A stretch of 64,000 nucleotides of DNA, from NCBI GenBank assembly GCA_021307315.1, contig JAJSPD010000039.1, forward strand, positions 248,001 to 312,000. The letters run 5' to 3'. The notes beneath the pieces are model-generated. The model saw nothing but the letters and a program-made list of their open reading frames with translations, did no database searches and was not told the DNA's origin. Position numbers and translations under genes: made by a program. The stretch is from Bisporella sp. PMI_857 (taxonomy: Eukaryota > Ascomycota > Leotiomycetes > Helotiales > Helotiaceae). Below, one piece after another: positions 1-13,079 of this stretch (position 1 is the stretch's first letter; each line of letters opens with the position of its first letter).

Positions 1-3000
1 GGTGCCCAGACAGGTCCATCAGATCACACGTGGAAAAAAAAGTTTTTTTTTAACAAAACGTATATGCAAACCCAACTCCACGGGCTGTATCATATATCAT
101 AAATTCAAAATGCAACCACGAGTTCCCAACCATTGCCAAGCAAGCCAGATGACAAATACAACCATCATGGCGTACAATACAGGTAGCCCAACAATGCTAA
201 AAGCAGTCTGATCTGCTCACTCAGCGTGGCATCGGAACGATTGCTCCATTTGTCGGCCACCTATCTGAGACGAACCCCCCCCACGACACGTGCCGAACGC
301 ATGGGAAATCGGCGCCATCGTCGCCCGGGGAACACCATCGTGCCACACATGCATCCTTCGTGTACCACACTTAGGCTCTACGGGCTAGCGTTGGAGCTTC
401 TTCACAGACAACACCCACCAGGATGGCACGGCACGTTCTCAGGACAAGCCTTTGAAAATTTTCCAGCGCCTTAAATCTCTCGGATTGGGTACGTGATATC
501 GCTACGGTGCTTCGATGATGCGATGATGATCGACAGCACTTGCCGCGCAGTTAATGTATTGGATGTAATGGCGGTGATGAAAAGCGATGTATGCATCGCC
601 GAAGTGAAACATTCTTGGGGACTAACGAGGTATACTGGTTGTTTGCGGATGAGTTGATGTGGTGTCACCATGCCCAGTTGGTTTCTTTTGTCTCTTTAGG
701 AAGAAGGGTGTTTGATTTCGGAACAAAGGTGGCTGGATGTAGAAGAAGAGTCACGTACTATGCACTGTGAATGGTGGAAAACTTGTGTTAGGGTGAATGA
801 GTGTGACGGTGATATTTGTGTTACTTTAATATATCTTAAAGATGGCGGCACCCATGCCTTTGCATGTTGGTAGGGTTGCTGTTAAAGGCGATGTCAATGT
901 GGCAAGCTTTTAACGTGCTTCGGCACTATTATTTTTCAGCCTAGTGATGAAGTATCATAATCAAAAATAGAATGTGATTGCTCTCCGAAGAGCGCAGGGA
1001 AGATGTCTGCATCTAGAAATGCACTAAATTTTGGCATCTGCGGTAGTATCTTGTCTCGAACGAGTCGGTAATATTCAGCCTGAATTTTTCCATTATATAC
1101 CTGATGTCATTTCTTCCACCTGTGTTGATTGAGAAGTGCGTGTTGCGTTTAAATTACAACCATATGGCGAGGTTGTAAGGGCAGCCCAATAGCATTTCCC
1201 CCTATGGTGTGTCCTGTCGAGGCTGGATATAATAGCTCACCGACAATTTCTCCAAAATTAGTTTGACTGTAGTGCGGAAACACCTTGTAAACTAAGATCC
1301 AAGAAATGCTCTGTCTACATGCCTGACTTCAAGGGTTAGACGATTAGATACATCCGGAGCAATCAAGAAACGAGATTGCTACTTACAACAGAATATGTCC
1401 TCAGGATATTACAGGTTCATAGCTGACAATACATCTAAGGGCTTGTCTGAGTCTGCTGAAGCCCTGCAGGCTGAAAAAAAAAGCCGGGCACATCTACCTA
1501 TTTCGGCACCGAGCTAAGCCATCAATTCAAGGACCACCTGCCCCCTTAGTTATCGAATAGAGATGCCAGCGCATAGTCTCATGTAATGCGAGAATTTAGG
1601 AGGAAATGATTTGAGCTTGCTACATAGCTTGTGCGTATTGTACGCTTGAAACTGTTCGGATGTCTGTTACGGCACAATCTTGCGTGTGTATGAAGTCTCT
1701 CACGTTCTGCTACCCCTCCTGGACAGTGTGTAATACAATTTTGCCAACGCCCTGTTTGAGATAGTGCTCTCTCAAAAAGCTTGCAAAACCTCTCCTTTCC
1801 CCAACGATGAAGGTGCATGAAGGCGATAGTAATGAATATAGTTCTCTGAGTTAGCAAACGCCTTGCTTTCTCCTCCCTATTTCGTACTTTCCGCTTCCAC
1901 AATTTCTATAAAAAGTTGCTGGATTGTACGTTATTCCTTCCAGGGCCAACAGGTTCTGTAGTGTTGCCTTACGATCAACCTCGATAAATTTCTCCAATCC
2001 TCCGTTATGAACGCATTATGCTTTCTCAAGTACTCCTTGCACTTCGTTCTCTCCGACACGTATACATCTTGATGAGGAAATAGCCCTGAGGCTGTTTCCC
2101 AAGCCGGCCCAAATTGTGAACCACAGACTAGCATTCGACCTGAAAAAGGCCAGGCACTCCCTCACGTCTGCCTTCGATATATTCCTAAAGACTAATGCGA
2201 TTTGTATCATTTTTAGAAACTAATGCATCTCGCTCCCTTCTCACGCAGTCACATTCGAGCTGCTAAGATAGATCCAATGGGTCAATGTAGCTTCCAAACC
2301 GATATTCTTATGTGCTGCTGACATCCACTATTGTGTGGCACAACTCTGAGCACTGTCCTACTTTCTCAATATCCCCCTCGCGCTGCCACCTTCGTTTTTC
2401 TCCACATTGGTTAAGCCTGCTCAAGCCAACCACATCTGAATATCCTTTTTGATATGTACCCGTCTGATAAGGACGGACAAACAAGTACTCCGCGATTGAC
2501 CTTGATATGCTTAATCGGGAGCAACTCTAGTTCCTTTTCGATAGCCGATAGACACACTCGAGGTGTCATGTTGGCGGCATCAAAGCAATTTTAACTTTTC
2601 CCATTTTGCGAATATCTCGCGTTCATGACTGATCCTTGCGCAATACTTGATGAATCATGCTCTTGAGTAATCTGCATTCCCTGATTGTCTTTTGTACGTA
2701 TTTTCCTTTGCTGCTTGACGATTCTGGCGTCTTTAACTGTTCTCGCTGCCCTTGCTTTGGGTAGGCCACTCTTTCCTATTTTGTTTCGCAGGATACCGGG
2801 TTTAAAGACATTATACGAACTGTTATCATAGGCGAGATTCTCTTCTAATTGAGATGCTCCGACGACTGCTCTATGTGTGGCAAACTTTTTCTCATGTCTT
2901 GTTACTGTTGTAAGAATTTGGGAAAGTAGGCTGTATTGTTGATCGATCGTGACGAAATGAATCACAATATAGCTACACGACCATCTGAAACTAGAACTTG

Positions 3001-3515
3001 GAAAGTGCTGAAGCCCAGGATAGCTAAATTTACTGCCATGCGAGTCACGGCGTTGATGCAAACCCAAACCATAAATTAGCTGTCGTTGGATAGAACCTCT
3101 GGCATAAGATCGCAGATGTAGCTGAATACAATCTCTGGCATAACTTCAGCAGAAATGTGACCGGGATTACAAGCAGACTTGATGCCAGTTTTTGGTCGCA
3201 ACTCATTGTATCGCAAAGAGATAATGCATTGCTTGTTATACAATAGACACAATGAACAAGAGGCTCTGCCAACTACTCTCTGCTTACTGTATCGGTTCGC
3301 AACAGTATACTTTAAGCAAGCACAGAGTAAATGACAACCAACTGGAAGAATGAACATAAAAAAATATCGATACTAGGACGGATATATAAAATGCGTGAAA
3401 TGGAGGAGACTTCAAGTAGGATCAAATCCATATTTAATCAAGAGCTGGGTATTGCTGCACAAATTAACGCTTTTAAATACAATGATTTTACATAAACTAC
3501 TGTTAATGGGTCTTG
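1..3515. other. Gene-free stretch, no supported gene
   Basis: About 3.5 kb in which I see only short open frames without recognisable motifs, splice logic or protein-like composition. The last part is the 3' flank of the VTA1 gene. AT-rich, with many stops in all frames. I saw no tRNA, repeat family or clear transposon relic here. Confidence 0.5.
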
Positions 3516-5100
3516 TTACGAGGCTCCTAGAGTCTTTAATGCTTCTCTTAACTCTCGAACCGCGGTTTCCGCGTCTTCAAAGTTGAGAGCTGATATGGCC
3601 CATCTTGCATGTTTCTGCGCCTTAGCAATGGCTACATCGTCAGTGTTCAATTGAGCCTTTCGTAATTGTGGGACGGGAGCCTGCTGTTGCTGGACGAGCG
3701 GTTGCTGAAATGGCTGTTGAGATGGAGTGGCAAAGTATGTCTGTTGTGGTGCTTGAGGAGGTGCGTCAAAACGAGGTTGAACAGCTGCTGATGGAGGTGG
3801 GATATTCTGTTTGTAAAAATCTTGTGGTGGCATTTGAGGCGGTCCAGCTATGAATATTAGCAAAGAATACGTAGATATATTAGTTGAAAGGCAGCAATAT
3901 AGGTTATTTGCTGCGACTAGATGGATTTGAGAGGGTTCTTACTTGGAGGTGGCTGTGTATCAAAGGCTGAGCTTGGACCAGGAATTACCTCTTTTGGTGA
4001 TTTAGATTCTGGTGCAAAAGATGGGTGTTCTGGTAGCCCTAGATCAATGACATCATCTGGCGGAGCCGTTGGGTGAGATGGCTCTTGTGTTTCCGACGTA
4101 AATGTCGGCACTTCAGGGAAGTATCCTCCGCCAATAGAATTATTCCTTTCGTTTGGAGGAGTGGGTTCAAGAGGGGAAACATTATCATCTTGCGGCGCTA
4201 GTGGGAAACCATTTTGAGGATACTGCTCAAAAGTAGGCGTAGGCGAGCCCCGAGCAGATACTTGTGCCGAAGGATGTAAAGATTGATCTATAGACGACTG
4301 CCTCGCCAGTTTCCGCTCCACTAAGTCTTGCTCATCCGGAACTTCAACCACTGATGCTTGTCTTGACTTTGGCTTTTCATCAAGTGCGCGAACTTCTGGG
4401 TCATTAGGATCTAACGCTGCCATACTTTCCTCTGGCACGGGCTCAGTCTTAGGATTTGATTCATTTGGATCCTTGCCTTCCTTTAACGCCTTTATTATTC
4501 GTACAGCGTTCCATTTAGCATACTTGATCTTGCCCAATGTCTCGGCATCCGGGGATGCCCATATGTTGACAAGTTCGAGGAAAGTTGCAGCAGCTTGAAA
4601 CGTATCAGCTGTTTGTCTAAAATCTATTAGCGTCATTCGAATATATAAATGTATTCGTACTTGGTCACTTTGTCCGCCTGCACAGCTCTATCGGCGCGTT
4701 GGAAGGTCTCTAACGCAAACTGTTCCACGTATGCCTGGCCAGCTGTATCATCCACAATCGCATCATTGCTCGCATTTTCTGTCTTTACGTTCTCCAATTT
4801 ATCCATCAGTGTCATCGTGTATTGTAAGGTCTCATCATCGCCATTATGGAGTCCCTTTGCTAGAATCTGGTTCACGATCCAATATTCACACCAGTATGCC
4901 ACTACTGGCTTTGCCAACTCAAGCTGACCTGCCCGAATAATGAATCTTGTGAGGTCTGCCGCCTTCAATCTGGTGGGTCTCCATGTCAGCACTTGATCTT
5001 TCAAAAGTAATAGGAGAAGCTCGAGCACGTATAGCTCGAGAGCTGCGCTTGCGGGGATGGACCCTAGTCCTACATACTTTGCTGGAATGTTTGCCGCCAT
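3516..5100 (-). CDS. VTA1: VTA1-like ESCRT/multivesicular body protein
   Basis: Homolog of Vta1, the cofactor that binds and stimulates the AAA ATPase Vps4 during ESCRT-III disassembly at multivesicular bodies. Four exons: 5078-5100, 4661-4969, 3943-4616, 3516-3847, giving 445 residues. The first splice joins MAANIPA to KLKAADLTRFI, which restores the family N-terminus, so the start at 5100 is firm. The N-terminal MIT-like helical region (about 1-165) includes the conserved stretch QLELAKPVVAYWCEYWIVNQ. The middle is a long Pro/Ser/Glu-rich linker, followed by PPPxxPPQ-type sequence. The C-terminus (DDVAIAKAQKHARWAISALN) is the Vta1 dimerisation/Vps4-binding helix pair. It is transcribed divergently from the ER thioredoxin gene across 388 bp. 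No anomalies. Confidence 0.93.
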
Positions 5101-5488
5101 AGCTATCTGTAATGCAATTGAGCGGGCGATAGTCAAGATCAGGAATACCTCGCTATACTGAAGAAGCTGTGATTGTTTGTTGCTTTCTACTATGAGCACA
5201 TAATGAGGGGTCCGGCATCGTGAAAGGCGGGCAATCAGATCTCGAGGTCGACTCACCAACCACCCCACCTGTGTGCTGATCCATGTCAGCAATTTAGCCT
5301 CACAGTAGCCTTACCCCGGATTTTGACATAAGCGGCAAAGTGGCCTTTCAAGAAGGACAACTTGTTCGTTTGGAACCTACATATTTTTGAGCTCCAGCCC
5401 AATTCTTTTGAATGAATTGATCTCTCGAAAAGCTGCTACAGCTTCATAGTAGTTAGTTCACGTTAGTTTACATCAAAGTCGTCCCAAA
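5101..5488. promoter_or_regulatory. Shared divergent promoter VTA1 / ER thioredoxin gene
   Basis: 388 bp separate the two divergent start codons and must hold both promoters. No specific site is claimed; there is no obvious TATA box at a fixed distance from either start. Confidence 0.5.
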
Positions 5489-7088
5489 ATGGTCTACACA
5501 CCCTCTGCCTTAGCTATCGCAGCGACAGCTCTGTTAGCTGCAGTCCCTGCTCAAGCTGGTCTATATCCGAAGAGTTCTAAAGTTCTCCAGATCACAGGCA
5601 AGAACTATGATCGTTTGATCGCACAATCGAATCATACTTCAGTAAGTCTTCATGCCGCAAGATCCACTAATTATTCAAGATACCACTAATTATTAACAAC
5701 CTCAGATCGTAGAGTTCTATGCGCCATGGTGCGGTCACTGCAAGAACTTGCAGCCAGCGTATGAGAAAGCTGCCGGTTCTCTCGAAGGACTGGCAAAAGT
5801 TGCCGCGGTGGACTGCGACGAGGAAAGTAACAAGGCATTTTGTGGAGGTTTCGGCGTACAAGGATTCCCTACACTGAAGATTGTCAGGCCAGGAAAGAAG
5901 CCCGGAAAGCCAGTCGTAGAGGATTACAATGGACCAAGGACTGCCAAGGGAATAGTGGATGCGGTTGTTGAAAAGATCCCAAACCACGTCCAGCGGGTGG
6001 ACGACAAGACACTTGAGAGTTGGCTGGCTGAGAGCAAGGATTTGCCAAAGGCAATTCTATTTACAGATAAAGGAAAAACGAGCGCATTGATTAAGAGTGT
6101 GGCTATCGAATTTAAAGACTCCATAACAGTGGCACAAATTCGCGACAAGGAAAAGGCGAGTGTGGAGCTATTTGGAATCACAAAGTTTCCGACTCTAATA
6201 TTGCTCCCGGGTGGAAAGGAAGCTGCAGAAGGTATCAAATATGAAGGAGAACTGAAGAAGGCTGGCATCGTCGAATTCTTGACAAAGACCACGAACATTG
6301 AAGCAAATCCAGATCCAGCACCACCGAAGGTGAAGGTCAAGGACGAGAAGAGTAAGAAGCCAAAACCTAGCAAGAAGACAGATGCTAGCAAGGAGAAGGA
6401 AAAGTTCGAGTCCGCATCTGCTTCCCAAGCTTCATCTGAGGGTGCCGCTGGAGGCCCTTCGGCTACAGATGAAACTATCGTCGAGGGAGCTACCGAGTCG
6501 CCTGAGCCTGTCGTTGAAGCCGAGAAACCAATTATCATACCGGATCCAGCACCGCCCATTGGTATCTTGATCTCGTCTGCTGAATTGGAAAAGGAATGTC
6601 TCGGTCCCAAAACTGGAACATGTATTCTAGCTCTTCTTCCTCCTACTCCTGACGCAGTGGTGTCAACGGCTGTGGGATCCCTTTCCGAGATTTCTCATAG
6701 ACACAAGCTTCACAAACGTCAGATCTTTCCCTTCTATGCTCTTCCAGAATCTAACGAGGGGTACGCAACTATTAAGAACGCATTGGGACTGGCTGACTTC
6801 GATGTCATTGCGATCAATGCCAAACGTGGATGGTGGAGGAAATTGCCCACTAAAGGAGATAAGATCGCAGAGAGCGATGTCGGTGAGGAGGCTCTTGAGA
6901 ACTGGGTAGATGCTATCCGCCTTGGAGAGGCTTCGAAATCGAGGTTGCCAGCTGGTTTGGTGCCAGAGGAACCTGAGGAGCCTGCATCTGTAGAGGCAGA
7001 GGTCCCTGTTGTGGAAGAGACACCAGAAGCAGTGAAGGAAGGAGAACAGGTGGTTGACAAGACCGCTGAGCCGCATGATGAGCTCTAA
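5489..7088 (+). CDS. ER protein disulfide isomerase-like protein (P5/Mpd1 type, HDEL)
   Basis: Two exons, 5489-5641 and 5706-7088 (intron of 64 nt), 511 residues. A hydrophobic signal peptide (about 1-23, ending in PAQA) and a C-terminal HDEL place it in the ER lumen. The first thioredoxin domain carries the redox motif WCGHC at residues 59-63, reconstituted directly after the intron, so the splice is secure. A second thioredoxin-fold domain (about 155-270) has the cis-proline strand ([11 protein letters not shown]) but no CxxC, so only one catalytic site remains. It is followed by a Lys/Ser/Glu-rich linker (about 280-360) and a third, poorly conserved domain before an acidic Glu/Val/Pro-rich tail. 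This matches the fungal Mpd1/PDIA6-like group in overall plan. Its role should be oxidative folding or isomerisation of secretory proteins. Confidence 0.9.
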
Positions 7089-7349
7089 ACCTCTACTTAC
7101 GAAACTCTTTCGCGCTTGGCTTTGGCATTGGATGTGTTTTAGGGAAGTTAGCGAAAATCTTGAAATGCATCTTTTGATTTTATCCTTCCTAGCTATCCAT
7201 CTATGCCTTGAAAACAATATTATCGACATCTTTTTGACGCCAACGCCGGGTATCATGCCGGTTCCCGAATGCACTTTTGACCCAATTTTCTCGATACTTC
7301 TCCATATATCAGGAACCCTCATCCACTAAAAGCAATGTAGATGCAGGCT

Positions 7350-8206
7350 TTATACTCGGCTCTGTAGTACCTTTTTCCCACTCTCCCTAACCACCCCATC
7401 CAAAATCTCCCGAATCTGCTTACAACCATCCACACCAACGGCAAGCATCCCTTCCACCCGCCCTAACTGCACTCTTGTCTCACACACCAACACAGCCACC
7501 TCATCCCCTCCCCCAAGCGTCGCGACAGTTAGAAATGGCAGTTCCTGCTCCTCGGCACTATTCAAGTCTAGCAATGGGTCTGCGGCTTCGTCATTGCTAG
7601 AGTAAGAGGACGTGGAGCCGGCGGTACAGGCAGTGATGTAGTTCAACATGGGAATACCCGCATCGATGAGCGCGAGAGTCGAAGCGTTGAGGAGCGCAGC
7701 GAGGAGAGAGCCGTCTTGGGAGAGAACGTGCAGGTTGATGTTAATGAGGGAGTGCGGGAAGAGGGTTGTGAGGAGGCTAGAGGCGAAGGTGTTTTGAAGG
7801 GTGGATTGTAATTCTGCTATACGTCTAGCAGCTGTCAGTTTTGATCCCAAACAATTCTTCCTTGCCGTTTTCACGTCACTCTCGCGCAAGAAAGAGAGAT
7901 CGGCTCAATTGAGCTAATGAGGAGAACTCACTTATCCCCACGTCCGACCCTCTTCCTGTCCACCCCGCTGAACCCTGCAACCCCAATCTCAACCCTAATA
8001 TCTGCGCGATCTCGTTCCCTCGTACCTTGTCCCTCGATGGGCCCACTGACAGTGCATAGAACTTTGGTGTTGCCCATCTCTAGATATGAAGAGCCGTCTG
8101 CAGACGGTGTTGTGGATATTTGCGCAGTGATGCGGCGGAGCTCATTCCACCGTCTGCCGTCAAGGCGGAGGAGCGCGAGCGTGTAGCTGGAGGTGTCGAG
8201 TGGCAT
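7350..8206 (-). CDS. SKI6: Exosome complex component RRP41 (RNase PH family)
   Basis: Two exons, 7932-8206 and 7350-7824 (intron of 107 nt), 249 residues, the usual length for Rrp41/Ski6. It begins with the strand-rich RNase PH N-terminus (LRLDGRRWNELRRI) followed by GxTKVLCTVSGPIEG, typical of eukaryotic Rrp41. The splice rebuilds GDKRIAELQSTL, which matches the family. The C-terminal half has the second RNase PH subdomain (VLSQDGSLLAALLNASTLAL). In eukaryotes this is a structural subunit of the nuclear and cytoplasmic RNA exosome ring, without phosphorolytic activity. A low-complexity insert of Ser/Asp/Glu lies near residues 160-180. A MITE sits about 100 bp upstream of the start, inside the likely promoter or 5' UTR. 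Confidence 0.93.
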
Positions 8207-8301
8207 CTTTGCGTTTGGTTAGCGATATATTGGGAGGAGGTAGGCAGAGAGGTTCATGACAGAGTAGATCTTTTTTGTGGGGCCGATTAGATTAGATTGT
8301 A

Positions 8302-8452
8302 CAGTAGGGTGCAAAAAGTGTCGACACCCCCCCCTTGCTAGCGCGGTTGCTTCAGGGGAGTGAAAATGCGTACATTAAAAACTGCAGCGCTGAAACTGCG
8401 TATATACAGTCACGCTAGCAAGGGGGGTGTCGACACTTTTTGCACCCTACTG
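8302..8452. mobile_element. 151-bp MITE, Tc1/mariner-like, TA target duplication
   Basis: The ends form a near-perfect terminal inverted repeat of about 45 bp: CAGTAGGGTGCAAAAAGTGT at the left end is mirrored by its complement at the right end, with a two-base difference in the C-run length. Both ends are flanked by TA (8300-8301 and 8453-8454), the target duplication of Tc1/mariner/pogo elements. The interior is only about 60 bp and noncoding, so the element is non-autonomous. No transposase is present in the window. Confidence 0.85.
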
Positions 8453-8499
8453 TACAGCAGCTTGATTGTGATGGCCTTGATATGCTTTTAACATAATGC

Positions 8500-10700
8500 C
8501 TCCCAAAACTTTCCTCATGTTTATTTGCTCTGTTTCTTTTCTCTGCTAAAAATATTTTTAACACATCCCTGTATAAGCTATTGGGCCTTCATCTCGTCAT
8601 TCGCCCCCAAAGATACAGGTGTTGCTGAGCATCCCCTTCTGTCTGTTTCTCCCTAACCCAACTCTTGCAATGTCTTTATCCAATTTTATTTGTTCATATT
8701 CCTTCTCTAAAGAATTCAAATATTAGGCGCGTTCCATTTAACCAAGGGGGGCAAGTATCTCTGGTATTAAAGAAGCAAATATAGCTGGCTTTGGCTCTCA
8801 TTTTATGCGACGGTTGATTTGCAATGCCTACAAATCTGCCACATGTGTTTAAAAACACAAATTTAATAGAATTGTGTCTTATAGTGAAAATTTGAGCTCG
8901 GGTTATGTGTGGGACTGGTTCTTCTCAGGGCCACAAAATCGCCAGACCTTATATCATGTATATTGTTGGCAGACCGAATGAATACAAGATACTTTGGAGT
9001 AGTTATGAGTAAACTGAACGGGTTAAATAGAAAGGTCTGCCTTTTGACGAAACTTTAGCCCTCCTAGTAGGCTTTCACTTTGTGTCTATGGTGTTATTGA
9101 CATCATTATTGCTGCTATTAACTTAGATGCTCTCACTTATGTGCAATATAGCTCACAAACTTGAGCCTTTTTTAGGTCTCCTCTATTACCAGAGCAATAT
9201 GCTGTACAAGTCTCCAACATTTAAGTATAAACATCAGCATGAATCCACCCTCATAGCCAGCCCGTGCTCAAACTTATGCCGCTCCTCATTAAGGCCACGA
9301 AACCCTAGAACCTCGCAACCACACCCCTAGTTTCTGACTTTGGAAACAGATACCTCCCATAATGAAGCTATTCCCTCATTACGGGAAAATACCAACCCAT
9401 ACGCCCCTGTACCCCCCTATATATATCACGTTCCTCCATGATTTTCTCGGTTTGCACCTCTTAGCCATGCAATCGGATCTCGCTTCAATCGCTGAGCAAT
9501 CGCAGCCGTTCAATATCAGAGCTAACAAACCCTCCAGCATGTCCCGAGGAGTTGACTCAAATGTGAACAGTCTTGAATCTGCAGAAAGGCACTGATAACA
9601 GGAAACATATATAGAAGTGCTGAGTGAGCAGGATTACAGCATTAACTGGCATAGGTGTTATACAGTCATGATCAAGTTTGAGACCTGGCAAAAGTTTAAT
9701 GAGTTTGGCAAGATCTGGCGGGCGGGTTTCGAGGTACTGATGGAATGACTGCTGGTTTGAGTCTCTGCGGGTAAGAGAGAGTGATGGAATGAGGATGAGG
9801 ACTTTGGGTTTCCGGCATAATATTTGGCAAGGAAGATAAATAAATATCGAAGATGACGCCTCCCCGAGATTGGCTTCCCGTATTTTCTAAGAGGCATAGC
9901 AAAGGCATGGGAACATTTCATGAGGAATTCTTCTTCATACAGCCAACTGAAGCGTGAGCTAAACAGCATTCTGCTATATATATTTATTTGACACATGCAT
10001 GCTTTGTGAAATATAGTGTTAGTTCCACGTCATAAATGTTAGGGAAGAAGGAACACAGATATTGTAGGCAATTTTAGTTATACAAACCAGACCACCAGAT
10101 GTGCCAAGAGAAAGCAAACAACATCCATTTCTACTCGTCTTCGCTACTTTACCACTTACTTTACCATGTACTATAATTAACAACACGCTATTTGATTCGA
10201 TCCTACATCAAACTTTATTCGCTTGGTGACGACGCCATAACTATACTACTAGATTCTATGATGGTCTATAATTACTTTGCTTGGTGTTGCGCATGCGATT
10301 CGCTAAGAGCACTAATACATATCTAACTGTGGAAAAGTTGGCACCTTGCCAAGATATTTACCAACAAGAGTACCCGCCTCTCTTTTCAGCTGCTGTAAAG
10401 CTGCCTATTATCCTGGCGATTCTGCCTGCCCAAGCGCTCGTTCGGGGACTACTGATTTCGTTTGACCCTCTTGGCCACCGTTGGCTTCAGGGTGGTGGAT
10501 TCGATTGGATGACATCTGCCCTTGATGGCTATGCCTCCAACATCTCCCGGAGTGAGTCGGTTTGGCCTAGCGTCCGAAACCCTAGGGTAGGCTAGCAGTG
10601 ATCTCTATTTTTCTTCCATGTTTGCTATTGACTTGGGCAGCTCAATTTGACCCTACTGACCCCCTTTGTCATAGCTTCCAGCTAGTTTATCAGTCAACAG
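8500..10700. other. AT-rich intergenic stretch, no supported gene
   Basis: About 2.2 kb with only short unsupported frames. The 10281-10595 frame (104 codons) has no recognisable motif and is not called as a gene. Confidence 0.45.
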
Positions 10701-10709
10701 AGGATTATA

Positions 10710-11015
10710 ATGGTATCGTACGAGCCACTCGATATCGAATCCTATGAGATCCGAGTTTTGACCATTGAGACTGGATCGCTGGATTCCATACCTAAATGCT
10801 CGCTGGAGAAGACTAGTCTGATTAATCCCAAGGGATACGCTGCTCTGTCATATTGCTGGGGTGATCCTGAGGTTACGTCAGATATAATTGTCTAAAATGT
10901 TGAAACAGCTGTCACACGGAATCTCGCGGACACTTTGCAGCAATTACGTCTGCTAGGCATTCAACGAATTTGGGTTGATGCGCTATGTCCATAAGTCGAC
11001 TGATACCGAACAAAG
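10710..11015 (+). pseudogene. HET-domain N-terminal fragment
   Basis: A decayed start of a heterokaryon-incompatibility (HET) domain protein. The frame from 10710 carries the HET signature YAALSYCWGDPEVTSD, then an in-frame TAA at 10893-10895. The same frame resumes as NLADTLQQLRLLGIQRIWVD, the conserved second HET block, ending near LCP where an IN-Q motif is expected. A second stop and a frame change follow, and homology is lost after about 11015. HET domains trigger fungal cell death on non-self contact. This copy is truncated and cannot encode one. Confidence 0.8.
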
Positions 11016-11019
11016 CACC

Positions 11020-13079
11020 TCGGAAACTTGAGGGCTTGACCTCTGTTTTCTACGGGGTTTCGTTTCGCGCCAATCCCCCATTGACCACAAAGTGCCGCCG
11101 CTGACCAACCGCGTTGGAAAAAATATCGTCTGAGATTATCAGATAAGTCAGACTCAACTTTTTTTCTTTTTTTTCGCTAGTTCCGTTTTAGTATTTGGAC
11201 GTGAGCAGCTGCCACTTTAACCTGAGCCGAGGGTGAGCATTCTTGAGCTCGGCCTGAGAAACCTGAGCATAGGGCAAAATCAGCCTGAGCATGCACTGAA
11301 AGGCCATTTTAGCTCCCAAAGGGGCTCGTTTTGGCTCCCTTAATGCTCGGTTATACTTACCTCGCCCCGTCGTTAAGCATAGATCTTATTTTGGCTCCTT
11401 CGTGACCGAGATTCCTCTGGACCTATTTTTAGATCTACATTTGCTTATATATACGTAATAAGTAGTTCAGCCTCATTATTCTATAACGTCTCCTTAATGT
11501 CTATAAAGGTGATTTAATATCATACGAATTTCAGTGGCATTCAATTCATTCTTATTTGCCTTGGATCTTTTAATGCTAACTTCCCCGCCGTGTTTCTTTT
11601 CTTTTTCTCTTAGTTGTTGTTATATTTGTAAAAGGCAAAAGGCCAAAGTACTCCGACGGCGAGTTTGATTCCTGTGTTATTTAAGCACATGTAATATTAC
11701 TTCGGGAAGGGGCTTGTATTAGTTCTATCTTAGCGGCTAGTTGGATAATTATAATAGATAATTAGGATGACTGGTTCGCAAATTGATCGTCGTTAGATTT
11801 ATGCAGCTGCGAGATTGCCTTACCAAGTGGTCACACTGAGGTTCAAGAGGGGGCTCATGCATGCCATATAAAGGACAATCGTATCAGCGGGACTGAGGAA
11901 GGGGAGATCGCCGGTGGAAAGCCTGCTAATAATAATATTATGTAGTAGTAATGCCGTGTTAGGGAGGAGTTGCACTACTGTCCAGTAGCACTAGGAGATT
12001 CATATAAATCCTAGCAGTCCAGGATTATATCGGCACCGGAGCTTTACAAACAAAGGGGAGAGTATCAGCTGGTAGACGTTAGACAGAGGTGCGTCTTCTG
12101 GACGCTGAATTACTGTTGCATGAATCTCCACCTCTGTTTGACCCCGACCCAGCTGATCCTGCACTCTTGCCAGTGAACTGTGCCGCTGATGTGGTTCTGC
12201 ATTGTCAGGATCTACATGAATCTTCCGGTACCATTGGCCCTTGGTATAACACCTTCACAGCATTGGCGTTGCATGAATCTTCACGTCTGTTTGACCCATA
12301 CCCAGCTGATCCTACACCCTTTTGTCACTAAACTGTGCCGCTGGTGTGACTTTGCCTTGCCAGGATTTATCCCATTCCATCTAGCCTAGCTGACCCCCTA
12401 AGCGGGTTAGTCAGTCCGCAAGAGGCAGGCTCAAGCCAGATTGAAGCACTGGATTATGTCGGCGCTCAGCTGGACTCCTTTGAGCATAACGATAATCTAC
12501 CCAAACAAAAAAGCATCCCGGAAGAGGGGTTATAGTAGTGCCTAGCTCGTGTTGTCACTTAGGATAAAGCGAGTTAGGCCGCGTAAAGAGTTGCCCTATT
12601 AAAATATGTTTAGGTCGGTCTACAAGAATAGTACTTGCTAATAAAGGGTGTATAATAGCGCTAAACCCTTCTAACTAGCTTAATCTGCAAAAAAGTAGCA
12701 GAGAAAAAAGTAGGTATGTAAAAGCTTAACTTAAAGCTTCTTCAAGTTATACCGTGCACTAGAAAATATATAATAGTATAAAGGGGGGGGGGGCATAAAA
12801 TAGAGAGAGATATATTAGTATTTATTACGAGTTATAACATATTTTTAGTTTATCCACTACAGTTTGCCTGACTGTTTCAAACGTGTAGGCTATACCAAAA
12901 CAAGCGAAGAGAGATCTGCATTAAATTCTACATTGTCGCTACATAATAGAAGATCGCAAGCATGAAGACCGGGACAGACTGAAAACTGATCACTAATTAT
13001 TCCTAACATTGGTTCTTCCGGCTAATAGCCCATGAGAAGAGCGTTCTGGCAGGTTATCCATTACCCCCCAACGTTGAGT
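11020..13079. other. Decayed repeat-rich intergenic region
   Basis: About 2 kb without a supported gene. It contains pyrimidine runs near 11160, GAGC/CTGAGC-rich short repeats near 11220-11300, the diverged direct repeat described separately, and a G10 run near 12784. Composition and many stops suggest old transposon debris. Confidence 0.45.
12116..12366 (+). repeat. Diverged tandem direct repeat, units about 97 bp, 154 bp apart
   Basis: Copies at about 12116-12212 and 12270-12366 both read TTGCATGAATCT, then CTGTTTGACCC, then CCCAGCTGATCCT, then AACTGTGCCGCTG, with roughly 80% identity by eye. The copies stay in frame with each other through much of their length (LHES..LFDP.PADP). They could be the remains of a coding tandem repeat. 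Confidence 0.6.

Noticed and set aside
2591..3067. Minus-strand frame of 158 codons
   Set aside because: Basic residues give a faintly DNA-binding look, but no motif, no splice context and high AT content.
5924..6610. Long open frame antisense to the ER thioredoxin gene
   Set aside because: Shadow of the real exon; Ser/Phe-rich translation without motif.
10281..10595. Plus-strand frame of 104 codons
   Set aside because: No homology recognised and surrounded by decayed sequence.
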